DNA of 64,000 nucleotides. Source: Symbiodinium natans (lineage: Eukaryota > Sar > Dinophyceae > Suessiales > Symbiodiniaceae). Position numbers and translations under genes: made by a program. Location: positions 222,001 through 286,000 of the forward strand of contig CAJNDS010001546.1 in NCBI GenBank assembly GCA_905221605.1, given 5' to 3'. This document shows, one piece after another, positions 43,788 to 55,700 of the stretch. The notes beneath the pieces were generated by a model. That model was not told the DNA's origin, searched no databases, and saw only the letters and a list, made by a program, of their open reading frames with translations. Position 1 is the first letter of the stretch, and each line of letters begins with the position of its first letter.

Positions 43788-45019
43788 TTAACTAAGTGCG
43801 AGAATCGTTCTGACTTCTGACGCGGCATCAGAACCTCCTAAATGTAAACAAGTAAAAGCTACTGAAGAATCTAGAATCAGGCAGGTGCACACTCCAAAGG
43901 CCTGTTCTACAGTCAGGGTGTTCTGGAAAATGGCGACCGATACGGCGATGGACAAGCAGCTCTTGACATTGCCAAGGACTTGCAGTGTCAGGAAGTTACC
44001 AGAAAGTTGGCGATGTTCAGCAGGCAAGCATTCAGACCCGAAAACATAAGAAGGCACAACATGCGGCCACCACCAGATACGCCTGCGCTGGCCGGCGCTG
44101 ACAGCTCGAAACTTGCCACTGCCAGCAAGGAAATTGGCTGCTTGCCCTCCAATAGCAGCATCAGGATTGTGAGCCAGATGGCAGCCCAAGGCGCCATGTA
44201 ATACAACAATGTAACAGAATCCATCTTGTGTGAAGTTGACAAAAGCCTTCCTTGTATGAGAGACTTTACAGCTCGCAGCACAGTGGCGCCAGTGGCATAG
44301 AACGCACCAAGCGCATTGAAGTTCAGTTCCTTCGCACTGCAAACAGCAAGTCCGACACAGATCACCGGCATTGACAGCCAAGTCTTTAGTGGGAAGGATC
44401 TTCGCTGCAAGATTACAGCGAGCAGGACTGTTATCAGCGGCGACATAGATCCCAACATCTGATTGAAAGAAGGGTAAATATACTTTAAGGACAGATTGCC
44501 CATCGCAACAGAAAGGGCAAAGCATAGTGAAAGCGGCATGATCTCATTCACTTGCTGCATCAGCCCCATCCGTTCTCCTGCCAAATCTTTGCGAAAGCTG
44601 AAGATGTACAGTCTGCACAGCAACCAGGAAAAGATCATATGCAAGACGGTGATGGCCACTGGGAATTGGTACTGTGTGCAACGGTTGCCCTGAAAGCAGA
44701 TGCTGCCATGTACAAGAATCCACTTTGTTGAGCTTGCGATGGTGATGTTCAGAACAAACCATGATGCCACAACTGCTGCAGTTTCCTTGGATGCACAGAA
44801 GTCATGGTCAATAGAACCCGAGTTTTCAGCGGTATCAGATACGTACCGAACTACAACGTGCTGCATCCGGAGTTTCCATCCGACGCCAGCATCCTTGTCC
44901 TTCCACGATGTCCACTTGTGCTTCGTCCGCACGCGATGGATTTGAGGCCATTGCGTTGCAAGAACGTACTGCGTGTACGCTACAATATATAAGACTGTAC
45001 CATCCATCCTATACTCCAA
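43788..45019 (-). pseudogene. TPT/SLC35-type transporter, frameshifted
   Basis: Minus-strand frame 45019-43988 encodes 343 aa of a drug/metabolite-superfamily transporter of the triose-phosphate/nucleotide-sugar branch, a multi-pass exchanger of phosphorylated sugars or nucleotide sugars. Landmarks: WFVLN at residue 87, TKWIL at 98, FPVAITVLHMIFS at 119, then SLKYIYPSFNQMLGSMSPL, LITVLLAVILQRRSF, and NFLVT near the end. The family-typical TLQVLGNVKS motif follows immediately, but in another frame (43985 downward). Known members have a five-residue-longer stretch between NFLVT and TLQ, so about 13 nt appear deleted, giving a premature stop. The shifted frame continues through the last helix region to 43788. 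No intron is evident, suggesting a retrocopy. The first 80 residues are not conserved, so the true start may lie downstream. A sequencing error is the alternative. Confidence 0.75.
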
Positions 45020-46453
45020 CTCTTGAACTCCAGGATTAGGCCTACCCGAAGCTGACCCCGAACCCCGAACCTAGCAGCACCCAGCTCTGACAACATGATG
45101 GCAGGCAGCGCAACTTCAATTTCATGACTGAGCCACGATTCACCTCAGGGAGAAGCGAATGAGGAGATTAGACACGGTTTGTCTCGGCTTCCAAGCTTTA
45201 GATTCAGACCACAGCAGAGGATACAGGGATTGCAGCTACCATGAGCTACCAGGATGGGTGACTCGGCTCGGCTTCTGAGCGCACCCACTCAAGGGCTTTG
45301 GACGGTAGCTCTATGCGTGTGAGTCCACTGCGGTGAGGATGCTGACATTACGAGGAGGAGCAAACGTCAGGGAAAGGTGGCAACAAGCTCCGTCCCCGCC
45401 CAGTTCTCATTCCTCCAGCTCAGGAAATCCAGGCTGCGGTGCCGCACCAGTTGGGAGATTGGCTTGGAAGACTGACATCAGCTCCCCCAAGGCCCAGGCA
45501 CTCGTTTTGACCCAAGTCAGCGACCACAGGCTCTTGCTACTGAATCCTTTCGTCTGAAGAAATCTCAAGGCTATGGCAGTCTCCTTGACCCCAGACAAAC
45601 GACGGCTTCGCGATGCACCTTTCTTCGAAGATGACCCTCACGAGCGTTGTGGTCTCAAGCGCGCGAGCCGGTGCAGGAAGCATTCTTAAACCAAAATTTC
45701 AGGTTTCGCTCCAGTGCAGCGGGGCAGGGGTTGCCATTGGGCATACGAAGGTAGTAAGATGAGGAGCAGAGCACAAAACACATTCGTGCATTAATCAACA
45801 AAGCACTCTGTGCATCCCAGAAAAGTAAGCATGCATTCCCACAAATCGAAACACTTCTGCGCAACAAGTTAAGCAGCTGGGGGAGCCGAAGCAGATATAG
45901 GCATCTCACATGAATCCCCTTGCAGCCGTTCTGTGCAGCACAAATAAGGCGTTGTCTCGCTCGCTTCACGCATGCCCCAAACACAGCCGTTTCAAGTTGT
46001 TTTAGGACCTTATGTAGAGTTGCAGATCACCCGCCATCCAAACATCCCCCCCCCCAAATGAGGCTTGCTCGACTGTGGCATCTGTCAGCGTGAGCCTTCG
46101 CTTTCAGAATCTTGTGGATGACTGGAGCCAATTTGAGGCGGCGAACCTCCAAGTGGCCCTGAACCTCCTTAAAGCCTTAAAGCATGTCACTACTCCAACT
46201 ACCATCGAACTCTTGAGTCCAAACAATCCCACATACTTGCAAAAATCCCTGAGCCTTGAGATGTGGAGGCTGCTCTTTTCTTGCTGACAATTTTGTAAAC
46301 TGAGTATGTTTGCTCTCCAGCGGATGCACGGGCAACTCAACCTGGCTATGGGCGGTGAGAGAAGGTCGCTGGGGAGGTCCACGACGCGAAAAGTCAATGC
46401 TCGAACTGCAGGCTGGCGATGGCTGGCGCACATCAAAGCAATTTCGACGTGGA
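45020..46453. other. No recognisable gene
   Basis: Frames are short and overlap on both strands. I see no domain motif. Confidence 0.5.
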
Positions 46454-47920
46454 TCATTGCTGAATCCGCTCTCTTGCAGCTTGCATAGCCATTTCCCGAA
46501 TCATTTGGGCTGAGCTCATGGACCAACGATCGACCTCAGCCTCGGTAACATTCATGGCGTACCACTCATGTCCATCCTCACAGACTTGCTCTCCGCGCCT
46601 GGCAAAGGAGTTTCGGAAAGGCTCCAATGTTGTATGATCTTGTCCAGGACAGACAAGATCTGAACGGATTAGGTAGACATCGTAGCAAGGCTCTACATAC
46701 ACCACAGAGTAACCTCTCCACTTGCCAATCTTGGCAATTGAGGCAACTGATGCACCCTCGATGCGGGGGAAAACCGTGTCAATTGCGTCCTTCTCCCCCG
46801 GATAGATCTCCCAGGGAGGTGTGGCCAAGCTGCAATCCAAGACCCTGTCAACCTCCAGCGTGTCATGCCGGTTCATCTCGATTTGCACGACTCGTGGACG
46901 GAAGCGAGTCTCAGGCGCCACGAGCGCAGCGAAGACCCACAAGTCACACGAATCAATGTCGATTGACACAAAGTCCACATCCGATGGCACCCGGTACTTT
47001 TCAAATACCTCGACGACATTCAAGAGTGAAACGTGCTCCCTATAAAGGTTGCTTTCAGGCTGATGATGCGTGCTGTCGAACCGTACACCATGCCAACCTG
47101 CCCTTGCCAAGTACTCCGAATTGCTGTCCTGCACACCATGGAAGCCAAACTCAACGTAGAATGGCGGACCACTTTGCCGAGGTGGCAGCGCATGGAGAGG
47201 TGAGAGGAAGAGGAAGTGGAGAATTGCGTCTTGATACTGTTGGGAATACCATCTCCATTTTCCAAATCGCCGCAGCGGCTGAAGGAGCTTTTTGGGTGAT
47301 ACACACTTCCTTGTACCTACTATCCCAGCTTCTGCACAAGCCACTGGGCACACGCGCTTTAGAAATGCTGGGCAAGAGGCACTTCTGGACTTGATTGCAA
47401 GACAATCCAAAGAACCATCCAACTTGCCGGTGGGATTCCTGAGCAAGTGCAGATCCACGAGCTGGTCATGGAAATGCGTGCAATCATGGCTTCCACAGCG
47501 GGTGTATTGGGTGACTGCATAGGGAGGCAGGCATGGCCGCTTCGTATCTTGCCTTTTGGCGTAAGAGCCGTGCAATCTCTGGAAGCCTGTCGAACCATCC
47601 GCCCACAGCACAGTTACGTAGGCATCCTTACGGCCAGGTCCATCTGCTATGGTCGCATTTCTCCAGCAACCTGGCCTCTCTGGGCTGCATCCACTCCCCG
47701 GGTAGAACGCCAAGACGTATTTGCCCAGTGGACAGTTTCGGTGAAGCTCCTCAGGCTGCGGCAGTTGCATTTGCGACGCCAGCAAGCTAAAGTAGTTCAA
47801 TACCTTTGGATTCATGATGAGAGTTGACACCAAAGGCTGTACCAGGCTGTAAAGGCTGATGCAGCCTCTGCACCTTAAAAGGCTTTGGCCGAAATTTGCC
47901 TTCTGCACAATTCTGCACAC
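46454..47920 (-). CDS. FkbM-like methyltransferase-domain protein
   Basis: Intact 488-codon minus-strand ORF; a start at Met36 (MNPKVLNYF) is as plausible as the first Met. Residues about 84-118 (CWRNATIADG...YVTVLWADGS) look like a Tudor-type barrel. A Cys-rich stretch at about 141-206 may form disulfides or bind metal. The C-terminal half resembles the FkbM-like SAM-dependent methyltransferase fold found in plants and algae: YVEFGF at 255 (SAM loop), SEYL...GWHGVRFDS at 268-283, DFVSIDID at 316-323 (acidic loop) and RPRVVQIEMN at 341-350. The substrate is unknown. No intron is visible, as in many dinoflagellate retrogenes. The end MAMQAARERIQQ looks natural. Family assignment is moderate because the exact subgroup lacks a characterised member that I can name. 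Confidence 0.7.
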   Translation of the reverse strand: MCRIVQKANFGQSLLRCRGCISLYSLVQPLVSTLIMNPKVLNYFSLLASQMQLPQPEELHRNCPLGKYVLAFYPGSGCSPERPGCWRNATIADGPGRKDAYVTVLWADGSTGFQRLHGSYAKRQDTKRPCLPPYAVTQYTRCGSHDCTHFHDQLVDLHLLRNPTGKLDGSLDCLAIKSRSASCPAFLKRVCPVACAEAGIVGTRKCVSPKKLLQPLRRFGKWRWYSQQYQDAILHFLFLSPLHALPPRQSGPPFYVEFGFHGVQDSNSEYLARAGWHGVRFDSTHHQPESNLYREHVSLLNVVEVFEKYRVPSDVDFVSIDIDSCDLWVFAALVAPETRFRPRVVQIEMNRHDTLEVDRVLDCSLATPPWEIYPGEKDAIDTVFPRIEGASVASIAKIGKWRGYSVVYVEPCYDVYLIRSDLVCPGQDHTTLEPFRNSFARRGEQVCEDGHEWYAMNVTEAEVDRWSMSSAQMIREMAMQAARERIQQ

Positions 47921-48241
47921 TGCACGGAGCTGGAAGGATACAGGAGGCTTAGTCGCAACTTGCGGAGGAGTTGCTGTGGAATGTGTCTCGATGTCTCGAA
48001 CTCAACTGGCCGCCACCAGCAATGCTCCACCAAGAGCATCTAGGTTTAGGCTCAAGGGGGGCAGAACACAAAAGCCATGTAGGGATTTGGGATTTGGGTC
48101 TTCGGATGACCTAAACTGGGTCTTCTGAGGGTCGCGGTTCGGATATCTGAACACACACCCCCCCTCACCAACTGAAAGACCTCAAAGAACACCAGGTTCT
48201 CAGATTTTTGCTTGAGGATCGCTGACTCGAAACTGCTTTGA

Positions 48242-48526
48242 CTATTGTCTTCGAGAGGAGGAGGCCTTGCGGGCAGCATTTTTGTTGAACAGATTTGCGC
48301 TGATCATCCGGCGGAATTCGGAAGCCTGCAGCTGCAAAAAGCCGCAACAGCATCCACAAAGCCTCCACGGAGTGTCTCGACTCAGCGCGTTTTCGGACAT
48401 CACCTTAGGTCGACCCAAAAAATCTTCATGTTGGAGGCGGTGCCTTGTAACTTTCAGGCTTCGGATTGGTAGGCCTTTGATAAGAGTTGAGCGGCTTGCA
48501 ATGCCGATAGAAGCCGAGAAAGCCAT
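48242..48526 (-). CDS. Hypothetical 94-aa ORF
   Basis: Begins MAFSASIGIASRSTLIKG, rich in Ala, Ser and basic residues like an organelle-targeting N-terminus, then a CGCCCGF cluster. I do not recognise it. It could be a first exon or chance. Confidence 0.2.
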   Translation of the reverse strand: MAFSASIGIASRSTLIKGLPIRSLKVTRHRLQHEDFLGRPKVMSENALSRDTPWRLCGCCCGFLQLQASEFRRMISANLFNKNAARKASSSRRQ

Positions 48527-50503
48527 GTTCGACGGATAATGCTTATGTAGCTCATATTATGTAGCTCATAGAAAGCTCATGCGTGCTGCATTTTGATGTT
48601 TTTTGCTGTGCTTCTGGGGGATGCTCTACTCCACCACTACCAGTCACTGTGCACATGAGCATAAGTCCAAACTAGAAGGTGCCCTTCTCGTGCTTTGACT
48701 TCTCGTACTTCGTCATGCCGGCGCTGCATACAGAACAGGCGAAAACTTAAGTTACTTAAGTTCGTCGCTATGTTCTGTGTGCTTCCTGGTGTTTCGCTTT
48801 GCATTGGTGACATGAAACAAGGGGAGCTCCGGACTGCATTGAGCGTTTTGACTTCAACCTCGGTCGCGCGCAGTGCGCGCCCTGAACAAGACAGCACCCC
48901 ATAGGCGAGCCTTGACCGCATCTAGACATCCTAAGCTTTGCAGCCCTCAGTGGCCAACTTTATCATCTTCCCTTTCCTAGCCTGACGGCCCCAAGCCAAT
49001 GACACCAATTAAGCCATTCACAGGTTTATGATTATGGCAAAGCACAAAGTTTTTGAAGAACGCTGCACAACGTGAAAACATGACTTCGTGCCAATCATCT
49101 GTGCTGTATATGCTCCATTATGCTCCGACGTCCCAATTTGCACGTTTCCCTTTGCCAAGTTGGTCTCGAGGTGTGAGCGTGTCTCGTTTCCACGATGCTA
49201 TGCCTACTTGCTCCTTGACTGCTGAGGCAGGCTTCCCTTGCATTCATAAAATCTGTGTGAAGGACGCTGGGCCCAGACTGAAACAAGGAGGACATAACCT
49301 TGAGAGGATGATAGATGGAAACCGTAGGAAAATCAAGAATGACAAAATGCATCAATAGTTATGTAAAAGTCAAGCAGCCTCATTGTTCTCTTCCGAGTTG
49401 CTGCTTGCAATGATTCTGCCCATGTTGGGTCAGTTCTCATTTCGCTCTTTGGAACTATCTTAGTTCTTAGCTTAGATTATTGTTTACAATGCTTGTATAG
49501 CATGCAGCCTCATACACGTAGATCTCTCGTGGATCTCTGTACCAACGACCAAATGTCAATACTAACGCCACAACACGCCAAGCCTAAACTTCAGCAAACC
49601 ACAAACACTCCAACCAACCCTTCACCCAAAATTGCCCTCATCATCCGTCTACAGTGTCCACAGCTCCCCTCTTCCTCCCCCTTTCTACCAAGGAAGACGA
49701 TGCTTGGAGAGCCCTAGGGACTCTCTGCACAGGACTTTGGTTGATTTCTGCCACTTTCGAGTTTCTCAAGGAAAAGATGGCCTCGGTGTCAATTAAACCA
49801 AGATGAGTTAAAATACCCACTGGAAGCCCAGCTGCCCAAGGGATTTCAGGGAGGCCATGAGGTCCGCCACCGAAGCCCCCTGATTCGCCAGGGGGGGTGG
49901 TTTCAATGTGGGGCGTTTAGGGATCTCGGGAAAATGAAGTCCATCGCCTCGAGAGGTTTCAGGTTCCGCAGCCCACTGTATCCTCTGAGAAACTAAACGT
50001 ATGCTCTACACGTTGTCCCTGGCAGTATGAGGCCCGGCCACTCCAAGCAGCCCCTAGACATCGTCTGCGAGGGGCCCTACTGTAAAACTTCCTCACTACG
50101 CAACTTTTGGACCCCCTCCTCGGCCAGCCTTGGTGTCCACGACTACGTCTTCTTTCTTGTTTTCTGGGGCCTGAGAGCATGAGCCGTGTTGTGAAGGTCG
50201 TGCTTCGGAGGGCTTAGGGAGGGCTCAGAATCCAAACTCTTGAACGTTCGATTCAGACTCAGCCACTTTTGTAGAAATTGTGAGAAGACATGATTGCAAG
50301 TACAAGACCTGCAAACCGAGGCCCCAAACCAAGCCCGAGCACTTTCGCTCCGGAACTCCACAAACCTGCACACTTTTCTTACTTTCTCCGCAAAGGAAAA
50401 AAGCTGGGGAAGCCACGGTGTCTTCGTTGGAGCCTTCCACGACGATGCCCCACTCATTGTCAGGGTGCAGCTGGCACAGGGTTTGAGGTTCAAGGGTCCG
50501 TTC

Positions 50504-50551
50504 TGAAGAGAGAGAGGAGGGAGGGAGAGAGCGAGAGAGAGAGAGAGATGC
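50504..50551. repeat. (GA)n microsatellite
   Basis: Imperfect GA/GGAGA run. Confidence 0.85.
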
Positions 50552-52689
50552 AGGTAAGAAGAGGGTTTTAGGCGGGGTTGCCGATTGTCAGGCAGCGACA
50601 GAATAGGGTCTTGAGTGATGGGACTCATGGGGGGCGCGGGTTTCGCAGAAGATGCAAGCTGCGTGCCAGAATCTGAAGTCAGGAACTGCAAGTCTGCCAC
50701 GGATAATATTTGGACGCAGGGGGCTTCGGCGGTCGAGGCAGTTCTGCAGTCTTGTCGATTGGGATTTCGGGGTTTAGGATATGGACTTTCGACGCACCCA
50801 CTATTGCGGACCGATGTTCCGGCAAAGCCCGAGACACATGCGGGGTCACGGATTCATCGGTTGAGGCGGTGAGCTAATGGTGAGACCCGGGTTAGCCTAG
50901 TTTCAAAAATCAGGAATTAGGACTTTGCGCTGAGGGTATCGAGTGGGCTTTAGGGTTCCAGGTTGAAGATTCAAGACCCTGAAGAGCTGCCTCTGCACCA
51001 GACTCCTCTTTCATCTCTGGCTCCTGTGGAATATATGGGGATTTGCCCAGTGCACTCCAGGAAAGTCCACCACTTCCCCCAGACTTCTACTCTTGACAAG
51101 TTCACTGTCCCATGGAACTGTTGCAGGATACTCATGGACTCACGAAACACTTTTGCAGAGTTTTGGCTTTCTCGCCTATTATTCGCCATCATGAAGGAGG
51201 TTGTTCTGGGATACATGCCATGCACTCAAGCTGCCAGTGGCACCTTTTGCACCAATGCATCCTATGCTCTAACATCGTCCAAAATCTATGTGCCCTACGC
51301 CTTTTCTTGGGACTATCGCCCTTCCAACGGGCGCCCTTGCTTCCGCAGAACCGCTGGGTAGCAAGTAGACAAGGCCCACATGCCTTGAGAAGATGCTCAG
51401 CGCTAGACAACACCCCGCAATCCGTACCTCCAACAGTCCAACGCAGCCCCACGCTCCAAGGAAATAAATCGGAAATGAGCCTTAGCATTCCCGGGCACGT
51501 CCGGAAGGCAATACTTGCGCATCATCTCCTTTTTTGCTCTTAATTCCGTTTAAACTCTTCGGAACTGATTGAGAATCTTGGAGTCGCTTTGAGATGTTTG
51601 GAGTTGAGAGCGTTTGTTGTGAGCGTCATCACTGTCAGCCCTTTCCCTGCTGTTGAACCCCTGTTATCTCTAGAGACACCGACGGGGCAAAATCTACGAC
51701 AAGAAGCTAAAGTTAAGCGTGGCAAAATGTCCCGCAATGAGACTGCAATAGGCTCAGAGGCTTTTGAAGGGAGGGTGGGCGGGTTTGACGGCTGAGGCTC
51801 GACACAGGAACTCCTCGCAGGCCTCACCCCCAAAGCTGCAAGCATGAAATCCACGGTAAGACTTCGGGGCTGATTCGTTGTTCTGAAATATGGACCTGCC
51901 GGAACATTCCTACAAAGGAATGAAGCCCAGAAGCAGACGCCAAACCTCCCAAAACCTGAAGGTGAGTCAAGGGAGTCAGCCCCAACATCCCTAAGCACAA
52001 GGCATGGGTGGTGTCTAGATAATCGATCACTGCCGGGTCCCCAAGAAGGGAACTGAAAAACGCTCCACGCTTTCTCCACATGCGCTCACCCTTGAACCCT
52101 GGCTGTGATGGTCCTCGGGGTCATCTGTCCATTCTTGCTGTCGCCGCCTCCGGCCAAGTTGTTGAACATTTTTCTCGACGGGGTGCCAGGCTGGGGGGCT
52201 GGGTGGGCCGAGGAAGCATGCTTGCCGCTTGCCGCCCCGAGAGCCTCTCCTGCATCTGCGACCCACACTCACAGATCCAAGTACGTTTTCATTCGAGCGG
52301 GCGCCGAGGGAGCCACTCGCAAAGGCGGAGGCAAACCCATCACCCTGCTCAGCGCTATCCTCCGAAGCGCCGCTCAAAGCGTCGCAGTCAAAGTACATGT
52401 ACGCAGGCACGTACCCAACCAGGAACGTGCCCTACCAATGCGATATGCAGTCGTGAAGTGGAGCTTGTGATGTAGGCAACGCACATGGCGCAAGTATATT
52501 CCTCTACGCGTAGGGTTAACTGAGTGAGAGCACATGCCTGACAGCAGTGGACTGTATCACACGGCAACGGGGTGCCTACTTAGCACGTGCAACCCTAATT
52601 ACCCTAGTTCTGCCTCTAGGTGTGCCAGCACAATGAAGAGTCTTCAACTCTTTCTTTCTTTCTTGGGGGCATAGGGGATGACTGAAGAC

Positions 52690-52742
52690 TCTCTCTCTCT
52701 CTCTCTCTCACTCTCTCTCACTCTCTCACTCTCTCTCACTCA
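52690..52742. repeat. (CT)n/(CTCTCA)n microsatellite
   Basis: CT dinucleotides pass into CTCTCTCA units. Confidence 0.9.
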
Positions 52743-55700
52743 CAAGCCAAATACCAGAACGCTCGGAAGAGGGTTGCCTGCACTGCCGACTGCCACACTC
52801 GGGATTTGGAGCCATGCTGTACCTGCCGCATCAGGGGGTCCATTCAGGCAGTCCACAGCGCTGCGAAATCGAAATCTTGAAGAACTACCGGCGTGATTCA
52901 TGCAGGATGGGACACAGAGAGAGTTGAGTTCTCAAGGCAGTTTTGGCCGGCCCAGTGTAACAGGGGACGTTGCCATGTCAGCAAGGCGTGCAGAAGTGGC
53001 TTCATGTCCCGAAAGCAAAGGGTTTCTACGCGGTTTCAGTGCACTTCATGCCACATACGATCGCGCAAGGAGACATCTAGAATCCCACACCGCAAACCCC
53101 AAACCTGCACCCTAGATGCTTGAATTTTCAACCTTAAGACACTATATCTTAAATCCCTCGCAGCCATAATTTTTTTTATACCTCAAACCGCCTCAAACTC
53201 GGAACCCAACACCCTAAGCCTCTTTACTACACTCAACACCCCACCCCTGGAAGAAACAAATGGCGAATTCTGGCCCAACGATTGTCTTTCGCCATTGCTC
53301 AAAGACTCAGCACGCTTGAGAACGTACTGAATAGAGGTTTGGGGCTTTTGCGCATCAGAGCGGAAGTTCTATTTAATCTCCGGAAGAGCGAGGTATGCGA
53401 GGGGCCATATATGTGGTTTTAGGCTTGGGGTCCGTGAAAGATAGGCAAATCCACGTTACCACGTTGTCGCCGCTCTTGGCAAATGTGGGCCCGAATCATC
53501 CGTGCGAAACGCATGAACTCAAAACCAACAAACCCAGACCCGACACGGCAAGCGGCACGAAGGGAAAAAATCGCCAAGAGCATCGTAGCCCAAAAAGTTC
53601 GAGACCTGAGTGCTTCTCTTTATTTTGGGTCAGTGGCCAGAGTCGTGTTTAGGATATCAGGGTTCAGGCTTTTTTTGTTGCTCAGAGTTGTGTATGGGGG
53701 GATGCTCTACTCCTGTGGGGGGCAACTTAGAAGTCGACTGGACTTAGATTTCGAGCGTATGTTGGGTTTGTATAGGATGGCTTCCATGGCGAGTTTCTGG
53801 AGTGTTTCAAAGGGTCGTGAGGCTGGGCCGTTTTCAGCAGAGGCGCAGCGCAATGATCCAGGGTAAGCCTCCAAGTCAAAGGTGCAAACATCTTGGGTCC
53901 GCTGGTGCTCTCGGATGAGTTATACAAACCCAGAGTCGGAACCTAGAAAAAACACAAGACCCCTACAGCAAAACCCTTAAAACTGGACACTGCCAACCTT
54001 GAATCGCGGACTCTCCGTGTTCCACGGCTTTTTACCGAGGTGAGAGCTGTCCCGAACTTCAGTAGGTGCTTCAGCGTGGCCTCTGATATGATTCGGCTTC
54101 TCTTGGGGTTTACGCTTTAGGGTTCGTGGAGACGAGGTGAGAGACCGCGAACATCCTCGAACTGTCCTTATTTAATCTTGTCGCCACATCTTCATGGTCT
54201 CGCCTGTGGACGGCGAACCACAAGGTCAGGAACAGCAACAACTCCCCTATATATGTACAGACCCGGGTACATCCTCCAAGCCACGCGTCACAAAAGCCGA
54301 GGAACAAGGTTGGGATTTCCGAGCTTCGGCCCAGCAGGTGTACTTCAAGAGCAGCACGCAGAACCCCCAAAAACCCGCAACTCTGCTTGAGCTGTAGACT
54401 CAAACCATCTCAAACTCAAGCCCCCCAATTAGCGGCCCCAAAAAGCCTCTGACCCAAACTCCCAAACTCCCAGCGCCTGCGCAAGAAGCCCAGCAGTGAT
54501 CCCCATTGTTGTGGGCAAGGAGGCCGCACATACGCCCTCCAACAAGGGGGAGCTCGTCTTCTTTGGCAGAGTCTAAGCTCTTAGAGCTTTCTGGGCTTAG
54601 TATGGCTTAGTCATCCTGAAGGTCACATCTTAAGCGGAGGGCCGAGAGGAGATGGGCTTCGAGTACTGGACACCGACTTGGGCCATCTTGAAGGGGGGGG
54701 GGGGGAGTTATTTCGCAATTTTCTTGCGATCTTGCGATTTCGGTCTGAGGCTTAGGGGCGTAGATGGGCTTCGGGTTGTGTCAGGGCTTTGACGTCAGGA
54801 GAGAGGAATGAAGACGAAACGAGCCCCACTTTGCTCGCGGCCTCTCGCTTGATGGCATTCTCGTCGCCGCCCCCTGCGACCACGGCTGGCGGTGCACACT
54901 CGAAGCAGGCGTACCTCACAACTGAAAGACGCCATCGGACCAAGACTGCTGTGCCAAGCTGAAAAAATGTGCTTGCATCTGAATGCCGAACTCCCAAGCC
55001 AGAACCCCTAAATTCTCATCACAAACACTAAGCCCAAAGCCTCCAAACCCTGAACGCCCCGCACCCGAATGTGACGAGGAAAAGGCTCAACCTTGACAAC
55101 AACAAAAAAAAAACATCCGCAACTCACTCGTCACTGACATTTGGAACCGACACGCTCTCAGCTTTGAGGGCTTTGTTGAGCTGTTTTGCTTTGGTGGCGA
55201 GGTCTGCAGGCTGTAGGCTTAGCATGCGGAGGCTTCGAGCAGCTCTGTGCATTTTGTTTTGCGAATCGATCTTTGCCTTTCTAGTGTAGACTCCAGAATC
55301 GGGGTGTCAGAACTGGGAATCTTGCTGACGGTTCGCCAAGTGCTGACCTGAGTGAGGGCACCTACAGAACCCGTTCAAACAGACCTGCGATCTCTTGCGC
55401 ACCTTCCAGGAATCATCGTCTGGATGTGGCCCGAGACCTGACACATTCAAAGCCCCCCAGCTAGTTCGGCCACGTATACACGTAAACCTAATCACTTAGG
55501 GCGATCACTTCCCCCTCATGAGCCTTGGCATGAATGGGTTGTGGCCTCGAGCTCCTAAACGCCCACAGGGCTTTCAGGGCTCCAGTCAGAAGTCTCAGCT
55601 CTCGACAGCGTTCTCTGAGACGCCGGACTCCAGCCAAATCCTCAGGAGGCATTTTCGGATATCAACCAGATGACAGCCATTCACAGCCTTGTACCCCTTA

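Noticed and set aside
50390-50475. Minus-strand frame with protein-like text (HPDNEWGIVVEGSNEDTV)
   Set aside because: Possibly a short exon, but no family, splice context or neighbouring exon supports it.
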